Assembly (NCBI RefSeq): GCF_900109605.1 | Contig: NZ_FOAM01000011.1 | Location: 1-64,000 of the forward strand | Length of the DNA: 64,000 nt | Direction: 5' to 3' | From: Xaviernesmea oryzae | GTDB lineage: Bacteria > Pseudomonadota > Alphaproteobacteria > Rhizobiales > Rhizobiaceae | In this document: positions 39,871 to 48,249 of the stretch, piece by piece | Position numbering within the stretch: the first letter of the stretch is position 1 | Layout: each line of letters opens with the position of its first letter | Notes under the pieces: generated by a model | The model's input: only the letters and a program-made list of their open reading frames with translations | Told to the model about the DNA's origin: nothing | Database searches by the model: none | Position numbers and translations under genes: made by a program

Positions 39871-40518
39871 ATGAGCGAGACCGAAGACAACCTGCCGGGC
39901 GCGCAGAGCAGCGAGGAGGATCTGGCGCGTCATGCCGTCAAGATGGCCAAGAAGAAGGCCGCGCGCGACAAGATCATGGCCACCAAGACCGATGGCAAGG
40001 GCCTCATCATCGTCAATACCGGCAAGGGCAAGGGCAAATCCACCGCCGGTTTCGGCATGATCTTCCGCCATATTGCCCATGGCATGCCCTGCGCCGTCGT
40101 GCAGTTCATCAAGGGTGGTTGGGAAACGGGCGAACGCACGCTGATCGAACGCCACTTCGCCGATCTCTGCACCTTCCACACGCTGGGCGAGGGCTTCACC
40201 TGGGAAACGCAGGATCGCGCGCGTGATATCGCCATGGCCGAAAAAGCCTGGGAGACCTCGAAGGCGCTCATTCGCGACACTCGCCACTCGATGGTCCTGC
40301 TCGACGAAATCAACATCGCCCTGCGCTATGGCTATATCGACGCAGCCGAGGTGATCGCCTTCCTGACGACCGAAAAGCCCGCCATGACCCATGTGGTGCT
40401 GACCGGCCGCAATGCACGCGAGGATATCATCGAGATCGCCGATCTCGCAACCGAGATGGAACTGCTGAAGCATCCCTTCCGCGCAGGGATCAAGGCGCAG
40501 ATCGGAGTGGAGTATTGA
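39871..40518 (+). CDS. cobO: Cob(I)yrinic acid a,c-diamide adenosyltransferase
   Basis: 215 residues, ATG at 39871 (MSETEDN). CobA/CobO/BtuR family: the P-loop variant is NTGKGKGKSTAGFGM, followed by VVQFIKGGWETGER, the MVLLDEINIALRYGYID Walker B region and VVLTGRNA. It adds the 5'-deoxyadenosyl group to reduced cobalt. A charged N-terminal extension of about 45 residues precedes the P-loop. Separated from cobN by 62 bases; the convergent ParE gene ends six bases away. Confidence 0.95.
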   Translation: MSETEDNLPGAQSSEEDLARHAVKMAKKKAARDKIMATKTDGKGLIIVNTGKGKGKSTAGFGMIFRHIAHGMPCAVVQFIKGGWETGERTLIERHFADLCTFHTLGEGFTWETQDRARDIAMAEKAWETSKALIRDTRHSMVLLDEINIALRYGYIDAAEVIAFLTTEKPAMTHVVLTGRNAREDIIEIADLATEMELLKHPFRAGIKAQIGVEY

Positions 40519-40524
40519 AGGGCG

Positions 40525-40824
40525 TCATGGCGTTTTAAGCGCGCTGTCGACATCCATGCTCTGATGAAGAATACCGATGATCGCGATGGCTTTATCGTCG
40601 ATCCGATAGAATATGAGATGTTGACCCTCTGGAAAGCAGTAATAGTCTGGATGAAGATCGGGACGTCTGCGCCCAAGGCGTGGGTGAGCTGCAAGCCAGC
40701 TACATCGTTGCAAGATGCGTTTGATATAGATGTCGCGCTGCTGGTGCCCCCATTGCTTCTTCGTGTAGCGAGCGACCTGTCTCAGATCCTCGACAGCGCG
40801 GGGCGTGAGCCTGTAGATGGTCAA
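40525..40824 (-). CDS. parE: ParE/RelE-type toxin
   Basis: 99 residues. Motifs: MTIYRLTPRAVEDLRQVARYT at the N-terminus (split as strand and helix), AAHPRLGRRRPDL in the middle, and GQHLIFYRIDDKAIAIIGILHQSMD at the end (split). This is the ParE subgroup of the RelE fold; such proteins poison gyrase or cleave mRNA. It overlaps the antitoxin gene by four bases. No sign of inactivation. Confidence 0.87.
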   Translation of the reverse strand: MTIYRLTPRAVEDLRQVARYTKKQWGHQQRDIYIKRILQRCSWLAAHPRLGRRRPDLHPDYYCFPEGQHLIFYRIDDKAIAIIGILHQSMDVDSALKTP

Positions 40825-41072
40825 GACTCGTCCTGATCCACCTCGTTTTTAAATGCGTCGAAAGAGAAATCGTCGACAAATTCATCTCGATCAGCCTGTG
40901 CCGCCCCTTCCGCCAGATGGACGCGCAAAAGATCACGTTTGCTTTCGTTTTCTTCCATCATTTGCAAGGCATCACGAACAACGTCATCAGCCGACGCATA
41001 GCGACCGCTTTCGACCTGCTTTTCGACAAAGCGTTCGAGCCGCTGTTCCAAGTGAACGCTCATAGAGCCCAT
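40821..41072 (-). CDS. parD: ParD-type antitoxin
   Basis: About 83 residues from the ATG at 41072; the ATG at 41063 (MSVHLEQ) is an equal alternative. N-terminal ribbon-helix-helix (LEQRLERFVEKQVESGRYA then SADDVVRDALQMMEENE), C-terminal acidic toxin-binding tail (DRDEFVDDFSFDAF). First gene of the toxin-antitoxin pair, probably autoregulated. Confidence 0.85.
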   Translation of the reverse strand: MGSMSVHLEQRLERFVEKQVESGRYASADDVVRDALQMMEENESKRDLLRVHLAEGAAQADRDEFVDDFSFDAFKNEVDQDES

Positions 41073-41179
41073 AAGGCAGTTCCCGCTCCACGTCCGTATA
41101 CGGCGACGCGCCAACCTGACACTCTTCAGTTTCTATTAAGGCCGTCTATCGAAAGATATCATGAAATGCCGGCAGCGTT

Positions 41180-41962
41180 CTACCACCCAAGCCACAGCCG
41201 CAGCGGGTTGGTCGGGTCCATCAGCAGGCGAATGGCGAGGCCGACGCAGGTGATGACGAGCAGGGGTTTGATGATACGCGCGCCGTTTTTCATGGCGAAG
41301 CGCGACCCCACCTGGGCACCCAGGAACTGGCCGATGCCCATGGCGACGCCAAGCTGCCAATGAACCACTCCGAACAGGACGAAGACCAGGAAGCCGCCGA
41401 AATTGGAGCCGAAGTTCAAGAGCTTGGTATGGGCCGTGGCCTTGAGAATGCCGAAGCCGGCGAGCGAAATGAAGGCGAGCATGAAGAATGAGCCGGTGCC
41501 GGGGCCGAATATGCCGTCGTAAAAGCCGATGAGCGGCACGATGCTGGCCGAGAACGCTGCGACGGAGAGGCGCCGCTCGCGATCAAGCTCGCCGACATTG
41601 GGCTTCAGCGCGAAATAGAACGCGACGGCGATGAGCAGGAAGGGAAGGGCGAGCCGCAGGATATCGCCCGGCACGAACGTTGTCGCCACGGCACCGACTG
41701 CTGCCCCTGCCGCCGAGATCAGCGCCATCGGCATCTGCTCTTTAAGATTGACATGGCCTGCGCGGCCATAGGCCAGACTGGCCGAGCCGGAACCGAAGAG
41801 CGACTGCAGCTTGTTTGTTCCGAGCGTTTCCAGGGGCGGTATGCCTGCAAGCAGCATGGCCGGCACGGTGATCATTCCGCCGCCTCCCGCAATGGAATCG
41901 ACAAAACCGGCGACGAAGGCAGCCAGGAACAGGAAGACGAGAAGGTGAAGGGCGATATCCAA
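41180..41962 (-). CDS. TSUP/TauE-SafE family membrane transporter
   Basis: 260 residues from a TTG at 41962; no ATG is in frame nearby. About eight hydrophobic segments. The family repeat motif occurs as AGFVDSIAGGGGMITVPAML near the N-terminus and GFYDGIFGPGTGSFFMLAF in the middle. TSUP proteins export organosulfur or sulfite compounds. It lies in the cobalamin region on the opposite strand, and a link to B12 (for instance cobalt or sulfur movement) is not supported by anything seen. Confidence 0.88.
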   Translation of the reverse strand: MDIALHLLVFLFLAAFVAGFVDSIAGGGGMITVPAMLLAGIPPLETLGTNKLQSLFGSGSASLAYGRAGHVNLKEQMPMALISAAGAAVGAVATTFVPGDILRLALPFLLIAVAFYFALKPNVGELDRERRLSVAAFSASIVPLIGFYDGIFGPGTGSFFMLAFISLAGFGILKATAHTKLLNFGSNFGGFLVFVLFGVVHWQLGVAMGIGQFLGAQVGSRFAMKNGARIIKPLLVITCVGLAIRLLMDPTNPLRLWLGW

Positions 41963-42301
41963 GACATTTGTCCATTCGGCGGCATGCGGCCCTTTAGGTG
42001 GCCTACAAGGACGTCACGCTGCGTTTGCCGATCCGGTTCCGTCTGTCCCGACTTATGAAGCGGCAGCGGCCTTCTTTGTCAGAGCGGCGTGCGGGATGCA
42101 AAATGATTTCGGAGCATGATGATCTCTGTCCTGTGTCCTCTTGCGCCACGCCAAGCGCCACTGACGCTTCGCGCAAAGGCCGAGGTGGGGATGAAGGTAT
42201 TTGACCCGTCATGGGTGCTTGGGTAAACCGGGCGACACCTGCCGGCCCTGGGAAGAAACCAGATCCGGTTTGCCTGACATGATCGGAGAGGCGGAAACAC
42301 G
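41963..42301 (+). promoter_or_regulatory. Leader before cobE with partial cobalamin-riboswitch boxes
   Basis: A 339-base gap ahead of the cobE-cobD operon. GCCACTG (42157-42163), GGGGATGAAGG (42187-42197) and GACACCTGCC (42234-42243) occur in the order and rough spacing of the 3' half of a cobalamin riboswitch. The strongly conserved CCCCCGC-ACTGT core of the 5' half was not found, so the element may be diverged or the resemblance accidental. Confidence 0.3.
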
Positions 42302-42835
42302 ATGTGGCGCGCGGCGGCAGACGGAAGGCGGGAGGAGGCAGAGCCATGCCTCGTGCTCGGCCTCGGCTGCGAGCGCGGCATCAGCGCGCAGGTCATGCTG
42401 GATCTGGCCGAATCTGTCCTGGCTGGTCTCGGTCCGGATGCGCCTGTGAGGCTGGCTGCCATTGCCTCGCTCGATCGCCGTCGCCTGGAGCCGGGTCTGC
42501 TGGCCGTCGCCGCGCAGTATCAAGTGCCGTTCCTCACCTTCCACGCAGCGCGGCTCGATCGCGAAGCGCCTCGCCTGAAAACGCCTTCGGCGCGCGTTCA
42601 TGCGATCATCGGCTGCCACGGCGTGGCGGAAGGGGCGGCGCTTGCAGCTGCCGGTCCGGCCGGCCTTCTCATCGTGCCCAAGCAGATCAGACAGGGCGCT
42701 ACGGCCGCCATTGCGGCCACCGACGTGAAATCCATGGCATTACAGGCGCTTGAGGACGAACACTGGAAAAGTGAATCATCTCCCTCATGCGTTGATTCAA
42801 GGATTGCCGGATTAGCCTGCGGGGGTGCGGGATGA
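42302..42835 (+). CDS. cobE: CobE (CbiG C-terminal-like) cobalamin protein
   Basis: 177 residues, ATG at 42302. It matches the CobE/GbiG_C domain: LVLGLGCERGISAQVMLDL near the start, IASLDRRRLEPGLLAVA, and a C-terminal SVAEGAAL-like GVAEGAALAAAGPAGLLIVPK segment (split). CobE of the aerobic pathway helps ring contraction; its exact reaction is unresolved. The stop overlaps cobA by four bases (ATGA). Confidence 0.85.
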   Translation: MWRAAADGRREEAEPCLVLGLGCERGISAQVMLDLAESVLAGLGPDAPVRLAAIASLDRRRLEPGLLAVAAQYQVPFLTFHAARLDREAPRLKTPSARVHAIIGCHGVAEGAALAAAGPAGLLIVPKQIRQGATAAIAATDVKSMALQALEDEHWKSESSPSCVDSRIAGLACGGAG

Positions 42836-43674
42836 GCGAAACGCTTTTTTCCGGTCTGCCGAGTCTCGAAGCGGGGACTGTCTGGCTCGTTGGCGCCGGT
42901 CCGGGCGATCCCGGTCTTTTGACGCTCCATGCGCTGAATGGCCTGCGCCAGGCGGATGTCGTCGTTCACGACGCCCTCGTCGATTCCAGCTGCCTTGCTT
43001 ATGTGCGGCCAGGCGCGCTCATGGAATTTGCCGGCAAGCGGGGCGGCAAGCCCTCGCCGAAACAGCGCGATATTTCCCTGCGGCTGGTGGAACTGGCGCG
43101 TGCCGGAAAAAGGGTCTTGCGATTGAAGGGCGGCGATCCGTTCGTCTTCGGACGTGGCGGGGAGGAGGCCTTGACCCTGGTCGAGCATGGCATCCCCTTT
43201 CGTGTGGTGCCGGGCATTTCCGCAGGGATTGGTGGTTTGGCCTATGCAGGCATTCCCGTCACGCATCGCGACATGACACAGACGGTCACTTTTCTTACCG
43301 GCCATGATGCGAAGGGCATCGTGCCGTCGGGCATCGATTGGGAGGGCGTGGCCAAGGGATCGCCTGTTGTTGTCATGTATATGGCGATGAAGCATCTGGG
43401 CACCATCACGGCCTCGCTGATCGAAGCGGGGCGTCGTGCGGACGAGCCGCTGGCAATCGTCTGCCATGCCAGCACCGCGCGCCAGCAGGTGCTGGAAACC
43501 ACGCTCGGCGCGGCAGCGGTGGCGGCGCTCGACGCCGGGCTCGAACCTCCCGCCATCGTCGTGCTCGGCGAAGTGGTGCGCCTGCGGGGCGCACTCGACT
43601 GGCTCGGCGCGCTCTCGGGCCGCGTCTTGTCGGCCGATTCCGCGCGTTGCGACCTCCGGAAGGATCCGGCATGA
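42832..43674 (+). CDS. cobA: Uroporphyrinogen-III C-methyltransferase
   Basis: 280 residues. SAM-dependent, makes precorrin-2 from uroporphyrinogen III, the branch point to B12 and siroheme. Motifs: VWLVGAGPGDPGLLTLHA at the N-terminus, RLKGGDPFVFGRGGEEA and VVPGISAGIGGLAYAGIPVTHR. It starts inside the cobE stop and ends inside the cobB start (both four-base ATGA overlaps). Confidence 0.95.
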   Translation: MSETLFSGLPSLEAGTVWLVGAGPGDPGLLTLHALNGLRQADVVVHDALVDSSCLAYVRPGALMEFAGKRGGKPSPKQRDISLRLVELARAGKRVLRLKGGDPFVFGRGGEEALTLVEHGIPFRVVPGISAGIGGLAYAGIPVTHRDMTQTVTFLTGHDAKGIVPSGIDWEGVAKGSPVVVMYMAMKHLGTITASLIEAGRRADEPLAIVCHASTARQQVLETTLGAAAVAALDAGLEPPAIVVLGEVVRLRGALDWLGALSGRVLSADSARCDLRKDPA

Positions 43675-44969
43675 GCGGCGTGCTGATCGCAGCGCCGTCC
43701 TCCGGCTCCGGCAAGACGACCATCACCCTGGGCCTGCTGCGCGCACTGCGGGAGCGCGGCCTGCCGCTGGCGCCGGGCAAGGCCGGTCCCGATTATATCG
43801 ACCCTGCTTTTCATACGGCCGCCTCAGGCGCGCTCTGCTTGAATTTCGACCCTTGGGCGATGCGTCCGGGGCTGTTGCAGGCCAATGCCGCCCGGCATGC
43901 CGAAGGTGGAAAGCTTCTGATCGTCGAGGCGATGATGGGCCTCCATGATGCGGCCATGGATGGGCGTGGCTCTCCAGCCGATCTCGCCACCTTGCTTGGT
44001 CTTACCGTAGTCTTCGTGGTCGATTGCGCACGCATGGCCCAGTCAGTCGCAGCACTGGTGGCGGGCTATCGAGGCTTTCGCCAGGACATCCGGTTCGGCG
44101 GCGTCATTCTTAATCGGGTCGGCAGCGACAAGCATGCGGCTATGCTAACGGGCGCGCTCGACGCGATCGGCATGCCGGTGCTGGGCATCATCAGGGCGGA
44201 TCCGGCGCTGCGGCTGCCCGAGCGGCATCTGGGTCTGGTCCAGGCCGGGGAGCAGGCCGATCTCGACCGCTTTATCGATCATGCGGCCCTGCGGATTGCG
44301 GAAGGCTGCGATCTCGATGCGTTGACTGGTCTTGCTGCCGGCGTGCCGCCATCTGCCGCTGCGGTGCGGGGGCTGCCGCCGCTTGGCCAGCATGTTGCCG
44401 TCGCCCGCGATATCGCCTTTGCCTTTTCCTATCCGCATCTGCTGGAGGACTGGCGCCGTCAGGGTGCCGAGATCTCGTTCTTCTCGCCTTTGGCTGGTGA
44501 GGGGCCGCATCAGGATGCCGACGCCATCTATCTTCCCGGCGGCTATCCGGAGCTGCACGGCCCGGCGCTCGCCGCAGCGAGCGGCTTTCACGCCGGCATG
44601 CGTGCGGCAAGAGATCGCGGCGCGCGCATCTTCGGAGAGTGCGGTGGCTATATGGCGCTGGGGGAGGCGATCATCGACGCGGCCGGACAAACCCATGCCA
44701 TGCTTGGCCTTCTGCCCGTCGTCACCAGCTTTGCTCACCGTCGCCGCCACCTTGGCTATCGGCGGCTGAGCCCTGTCGACCGGAGCTTTTTCGCCGGCGC
44801 TTTGGCCGCGCATGAGTTTCACTATGCGCAAATCGTTTCAGAGGGGGATGCCGATCGGCTTTTTCTGGCGCAGGACGCCTCGGGTGCCGATCTCGGCCCT
44901 GTCGGCCTGCGGCGGGAGCGGGTAGCCGGCTCCTTCATGCATCTGATCGATCTGGCCGAGGCCGCATGA
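43671..44969 (+). CDS. cobB: Hydrogenobyrinic acid a,c-diamide synthase
   Basis: 432 residues, ATG at 43671 overlapping cobA. ATP- and glutamine-dependent amidation of the a and c side chains. N-terminal P-loop APSSGSGKTT (8-17) and PGKAGPDYIDPAFH; C-terminal GATase with Cys324 in FGECGGYMAL and a YLPGGYPELHGPAL block. CobB-type length. Follows cobA in one transcript. Confidence 0.95.
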   Translation: MSGVLIAAPSSGSGKTTITLGLLRALRERGLPLAPGKAGPDYIDPAFHTAASGALCLNFDPWAMRPGLLQANAARHAEGGKLLIVEAMMGLHDAAMDGRGSPADLATLLGLTVVFVVDCARMAQSVAALVAGYRGFRQDIRFGGVILNRVGSDKHAAMLTGALDAIGMPVLGIIRADPALRLPERHLGLVQAGEQADLDRFIDHAALRIAEGCDLDALTGLAAGVPPSAAAVRGLPPLGQHVAVARDIAFAFSYPHLLEDWRRQGAEISFFSPLAGEGPHQDADAIYLPGGYPELHGPALAAASGFHAGMRAARDRGARIFGECGGYMALGEAIIDAAGQTHAMLGLLPVVTSFAHRRRHLGYRRLSPVDRSFFAGALAAHEFHYAQIVSEGDADRLFLAQDASGADLGPVGLRRERVAGSFMHLIDLAEAA

Positions 44970-44979
44970 GGATACGTTC

Positions 44980-46038
44980 TTGACCGATGATCCGCATCTG
45001 ACACGTCGGCTCGCATTGTCCTCTCAGACGATCGTCCATGGTGGCGGCCTGACGGCGGCTATGCGCCACTATGGCGGCACGCATGCCGACTGGCTGGACG
45101 TCTCCACCGGCCTCAATCCATGTCCGCCTGAACTGCCTGCCATTCCCCGCGACGCCTGGCTGCGCCTGCCGGACGAAAGCGCCGATATCGAGGCGCGCCA
45201 TGCCGCCCGCGATCTGTACGGTACGCGCACCATTCTGCCGCTGCCCGTCGCCGGTACACAGGCGGCGATCCAGTGCCTGCCCGGCATCCTGCCATTGGGC
45301 GCGCGCGCCGCCATCCTCTCGCCCACCTATGGTGAATACCGCCGTGTGTTCGAGGCCGGGGGGCATCCGATCGATCTGGTCGAGGATCTGGACGCGCTCG
45401 GTCCTGCCCACCGTCTGGTCGTCGTCGTCAATCCGAACAATCCCACAGGCCGCCTGGTCCGGCGCGATGTGCTGCTGGGGCTGGCGGAGAAACTGGCAGC
45501 TTCGGATGGCTATCTGGTCGTGGACGAAGCCTTTGCCGATGTCGCGCCGGATGAGAGCGTGGCGGATGCGGTCGAAGATCATTCCCGCCTGATCGTCTTG
45601 CGATCCCTCGGCAAGGTCTTCGGCTTTGCCGGGGTTCGTCTTGGCTTCGTCGTTGCAGCCAAGCCCATTCAGGCGCGGCTGCAGGCCATGCTCGGTCCCT
45701 GGTCCGTGTCCGGCCCCGCACTGGCCGTCGGCGCGGCCCTGATGCGCGGCGATCTGGACACGATCCGGGCGACCATCGCGCGGCGGGCACAGGGCCTGGA
45801 CATGGCCTTGTCAGCGGCGAAAGTGACGGTTCTCGGCGGAACACCGCTGTTCCGGCTGGTGGACGTGGCGCATGCACGGCTCGTTCATGAGCGGATGGCG
45901 CAGGCCCACATCCTGACCCGCTTTTTCGACGCTCATCCGACCTGGCTGCGTCTGGGTCTGACCCCTTCCGCCCAGGCCGATCTGCGGCTCAGCACCGCGC
46001 TCTGCGATGCGCTGGCTCCCGGCGGATGGGCGTCGTGA
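44980..46038 (+). CDS. cobC: Threonine-phosphate decarboxylase-like CobC (PLP aminotransferase fold)
   Basis: 352 residues from a TTG at 44980, supported by GAGGA eight bases upstream; no ATG fits. Fold-type I PLP protein: DVSTGLNPCPPELP at the N-terminus, NPNNPTGRLV, VDEAFADV, and Lys212 in RSLGKVFGFAGVRLG as the PLP Schiff-base lysine. It produces the aminopropanol (phosphate) arm joined to cobyric acid. Ten bases after cobB; overlaps cobD by 13 bases. Confidence 0.92.
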   Translation: MTDDPHLTRRLALSSQTIVHGGGLTAAMRHYGGTHADWLDVSTGLNPCPPELPAIPRDAWLRLPDESADIEARHAARDLYGTRTILPLPVAGTQAAIQCLPGILPLGARAAILSPTYGEYRRVFEAGGHPIDLVEDLDALGPAHRLVVVVNPNNPTGRLVRRDVLLGLAEKLAASDGYLVVDEAFADVAPDESVADAVEDHSRLIVLRSLGKVFGFAGVRLGFVVAAKPIQARLQAMLGPWSVSGPALAVGAALMRGDLDTIRATIARRAQGLDMALSAAKVTVLGGTPLFRLVDVAHARLVHERMAQAHILTRFFDAHPTWLRLGLTPSAQADLRLSTALCDALAPGGWAS

Positions 46039-47012
46039 GCCGCAGCGCGATCCTGCTCACCGGCCTGCTGCTCGATCGGTTGATCGGCGATCCGGACTGG
46101 CTCTGGCGCCGCCTGCCGCATCCCGTCGTCTTCTTCGGATCGGCGATCCGCATCCTGGATCGGCGTCTCAACCAGGCGCATGCGGCCTTTGCCGTTCGGC
46201 GCCGGCGGGGCGCTCTGGCGATTGTCCTGCTTCTTCTGCTGGCGGCCGCTGTGGGCGCCGCGCTTCACCGACTGGTTCACCTGGCAGGGCCGCTGACCGG
46301 CGGTCTTCTCGAAGCCTCGATCGTTTTCGTCCTCTTGGCGCAGAAAAGCCTTGCCGATCATGTCCTGGCGGTGGCGCGAGGGCTGCAGGATGAGGGGCTT
46401 GAGGGTGGGCGACGCGCCGTCTCGATGATCGTCGGGCGCGATCCGGCCTATCTCGACGCATCGGGCATCTGCCGTGCGGCGATCGAAAGCCTCGCCGAGA
46501 ATTTTTCCGACGGCGTGGTTGCGCCGGCCTTCTGGTATGCCGTTGCCGGGCTGCCGGGCCTTGCGGCCTACAAGATGCTCAACACGGCCGACTCGATGAT
46601 CGGCCACAAGAACGAGCGCTATCTGGCGTTTGGCTGGGCGTCTGCGCGGCTGGATGATCTTGCCAATCTGATCCCTGCGCGGTTTTCGATGTTGCTGGTT
46701 GCGGCCGGCGCCCGTCTTGCCCTCGGCCGGCGGTCAGGCAGCGACGCGCTCTTCGTGGGCATGCGCGACGCCGGCCTGCATCGCTCTCCCAATTCCGGCT
46801 GGCCGGAGGCAGCCATCGCCGGGGCTCTCGGCTTGCAGCTGACCGGCCCGCGCGTCTATGCTGGCCAAACCGTCGATGAGCCGATGATGAATGGCGCGGG
46901 CCGACGCGCGGCGTCGCCCGCCGATATCATGCGCGCGCTCGCCGTCTTTCAAGCAGCCTGCACGGTCCTGACCGGCCTCGTGGTCGTCTGGCTGCTCATC
47001 TCGATTTTGTGA
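46026..47012 (+). CDS. cobD: Cobinamide(-phosphate) synthase CobD (CbiB)
   Basis: 328 residues, an integral membrane protein with several hydrophobic helices. It links the aminopropanol arm to cobyric acid. Motifs: LLDRLIGDPDWLWRRLPHPV at the N-terminus, MIVGRDPAYLDASGICRAAI, ESLAENFSDGVVAPAFWYA and YKMLNTADSMIGHKNERY, all typical of CbiB. Last gene of the cobE-cobD operon; the VLCFA operon begins about 100 bases later with its own promoter. Confidence 0.94.
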   Translation: MGVVSRSAILLTGLLLDRLIGDPDWLWRRLPHPVVFFGSAIRILDRRLNQAHAAFAVRRRRGALAIVLLLLLAAAVGAALHRLVHLAGPLTGGLLEASIVFVLLAQKSLADHVLAVARGLQDEGLEGGRRAVSMIVGRDPAYLDASGICRAAIESLAENFSDGVVAPAFWYAVAGLPGLAAYKMLNTADSMIGHKNERYLAFGWASARLDDLANLIPARFSMLLVAAGARLALGRRSGSDALFVGMRDAGLHRSPNSGWPEAAIAGALGLQLTGPRVYAGQTVDEPMMNGAGRRAASPADIMRALAVFQAACTVLTGLVVVWLLISIL

Positions 47013-47054
47013 GGGGCCATATCATGCAGAATTGTGTGGTTCGCGCGCGGCCCA

Positions 47055-47083
47055 TTGGCATTTGCCCCGCAAGTTTCTATAGG
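47055..47083 (+). promoter_or_regulatory. Sigma-70-like promoter of the acpXL operon
   Basis: TTGGCA at 47055-47060 and TATAGG at 47078-47083 with a 17-base spacer, ending 36 bases before the acpXL start. This resembles the rhizobial vegetative consensus CTTGAC-N17-CTATAT. Confidence 0.5.
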
Positions 47084-47118
47084 TGCGCGCAAACACGAGA
47101 TAACGAAGAGGTTTGAGC

Positions 47119-47397
47119 GTGACTGCTACATTCGACAAGGTTGCCGACATCATCGCCGAAACGAGCGAGATCGACCGCGAGACCATCACCCCTGAAAGCC
47201 ACACGATCGACGATCTCGGTATCGACAGCCTCGACTTCCTCGACATCGTCTTCGCCATCGACAAGGAATTCGGCATCAAGATCCCGCTCGAGCAGTGGAC
47301 GCAGGACGTCAACGAAGGCAAGGTTTCGACGGAAGAATATTTCGTCCTGAAGAACCTCTGCGCCAAGATCGACGCGCTGCGCGCCGCCAAGGGCTGA
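47119..47397 (+). CDS. acpXL: Very-long-chain acyl carrier protein AcpXL
   Basis: 92 residues from the GTG at 47119 (AAGAGG seven bases upstream; the TTG at 47113 is too close). This gives exactly the known AcpXL length and N-terminus [14 protein letters not shown]. Ser37 in GIDSLDFLD is the phosphopantetheine site. AcpXL carries the 27-hydroxyoctacosanoate chain that LpxXL places on lipid A in Rhizobiales. First gene of the operon. Confidence 0.96.
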   Translation: MTATFDKVADIIAETSEIDRETITPESHTIDDLGIDSLDFLDIVFAIDKEFGIKIPLEQWTQDVNEGKVSTEEYFVLKNLCAKIDALRAAKG

Positions 47398-47765
47398 ACC
47401 CAGGCTGATGAAACGGCGTTGCGCGTTCTGGCGCGCCACGTAGCGCTTCGCTGGAAACGCTTGGCACCGGCAGGGCCAGATCATAGACGCCATCGATTTG
47501 AGCAAGGCGGTGCGCAGTCCTCTGCGCTCCCGCACGAGCGAGCGGGGCTCGTGGCGGCCGGCTCTTTGATGTGCTCGCTCACACTCGCAGGGTGGTCCTC
47601 GCGTTTCGCCGTTTCAGACGGCGCCTTGCAGGGCGGCTTTGCCGTTTCAGCGTCGCGCTTCATAGCGTGGTGACGCGCGGCTCTTCCCGCTGCGCGACGT
47701 GACGCAGACATGCTTTGGCCGCACGGGACGACAGGCTCAGACGGACACGACAGGGATCGGACCGC
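47398..47765. other. 368-base gap inside the VLCFA operon
   Basis: No supported gene. It is rich in short GC inverted repeats (for example GCGCGG...CTGCGC near 47675-47696, and two copies of GCCGTTTCAG at about 47608 and 47640). It could hold an internal promoter for fabZXL or reduce read-through from acpXL. Confidence 0.35.
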
Positions 47766-48248
47766 ATGCTTCTCGAATATTTCCAGATGATCGACCGTGT
47801 CGAGGCGGCGAGCGTCGAGGCAGGCACCCTGTCCGCGCGCTCCCTCGTGCCGATGCAGAGCCCCGTCTTCGAGGGACATTTTCCGGGCTATCCCCTGGTT
47901 CCCGGCGTCCTCCTGATCGAGACCATGGCGCAGGCGTCCGGGCTTCTGGTGCTGGCCAAAAGCGGTTTTGCCGCCATGCCCTTCCTGATGTCGGTGGACG
48001 GCGCGAAACTGCGCAGCTTTGTCGAGCCCGGCGCGGACCTCACGATCGAGGCAACGCTCGAGCATGACGGTTCGGGCTATGCGGTGACCAAGGCGCGCAT
48101 CGAGGTTGGCGGACGCAAGGTGGCCGACGCGCAGCTCAAACTCAAGACCGTGCCCTTCGACCAGCTGCCGCTCGGCCCCGCCGTGCTGGCGCGGGCGGAG
48201 GAAATCGGCCTGCAGGCGGCGCTGGCCGCTTCCCATCAAGGAGAGTGA
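47766..48248 (+). CDS. fabZXL: FabZ-like 3-hydroxyacyl-ACP dehydratase for VLCFA synthesis
   Basis: 160 residues, ATG at 47766. Hot-dog fold with the catalytic pair His38 (EGHFPGYPLVPGVLL) and Glu52 (IETMAQASG). It dehydrates 3-hydroxyacyl chains carried on AcpXL. The C-terminus is about 15 residues longer than housekeeping FabZ. Two bases separate its stop from the next gene. Confidence 0.92.
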   Translation: MLLEYFQMIDRVEAASVEAGTLSARSLVPMQSPVFEGHFPGYPLVPGVLLIETMAQASGLLVLAKSGFAAMPFLMSVDGAKLRSFVEPGADLTIEATLEHDGSGYAVTKARIEVGGRKVADAQLKLKTVPFDQLPLGPAVLARAEEIGLQAALAASHQGE

Positions 48249-48249
48249 C

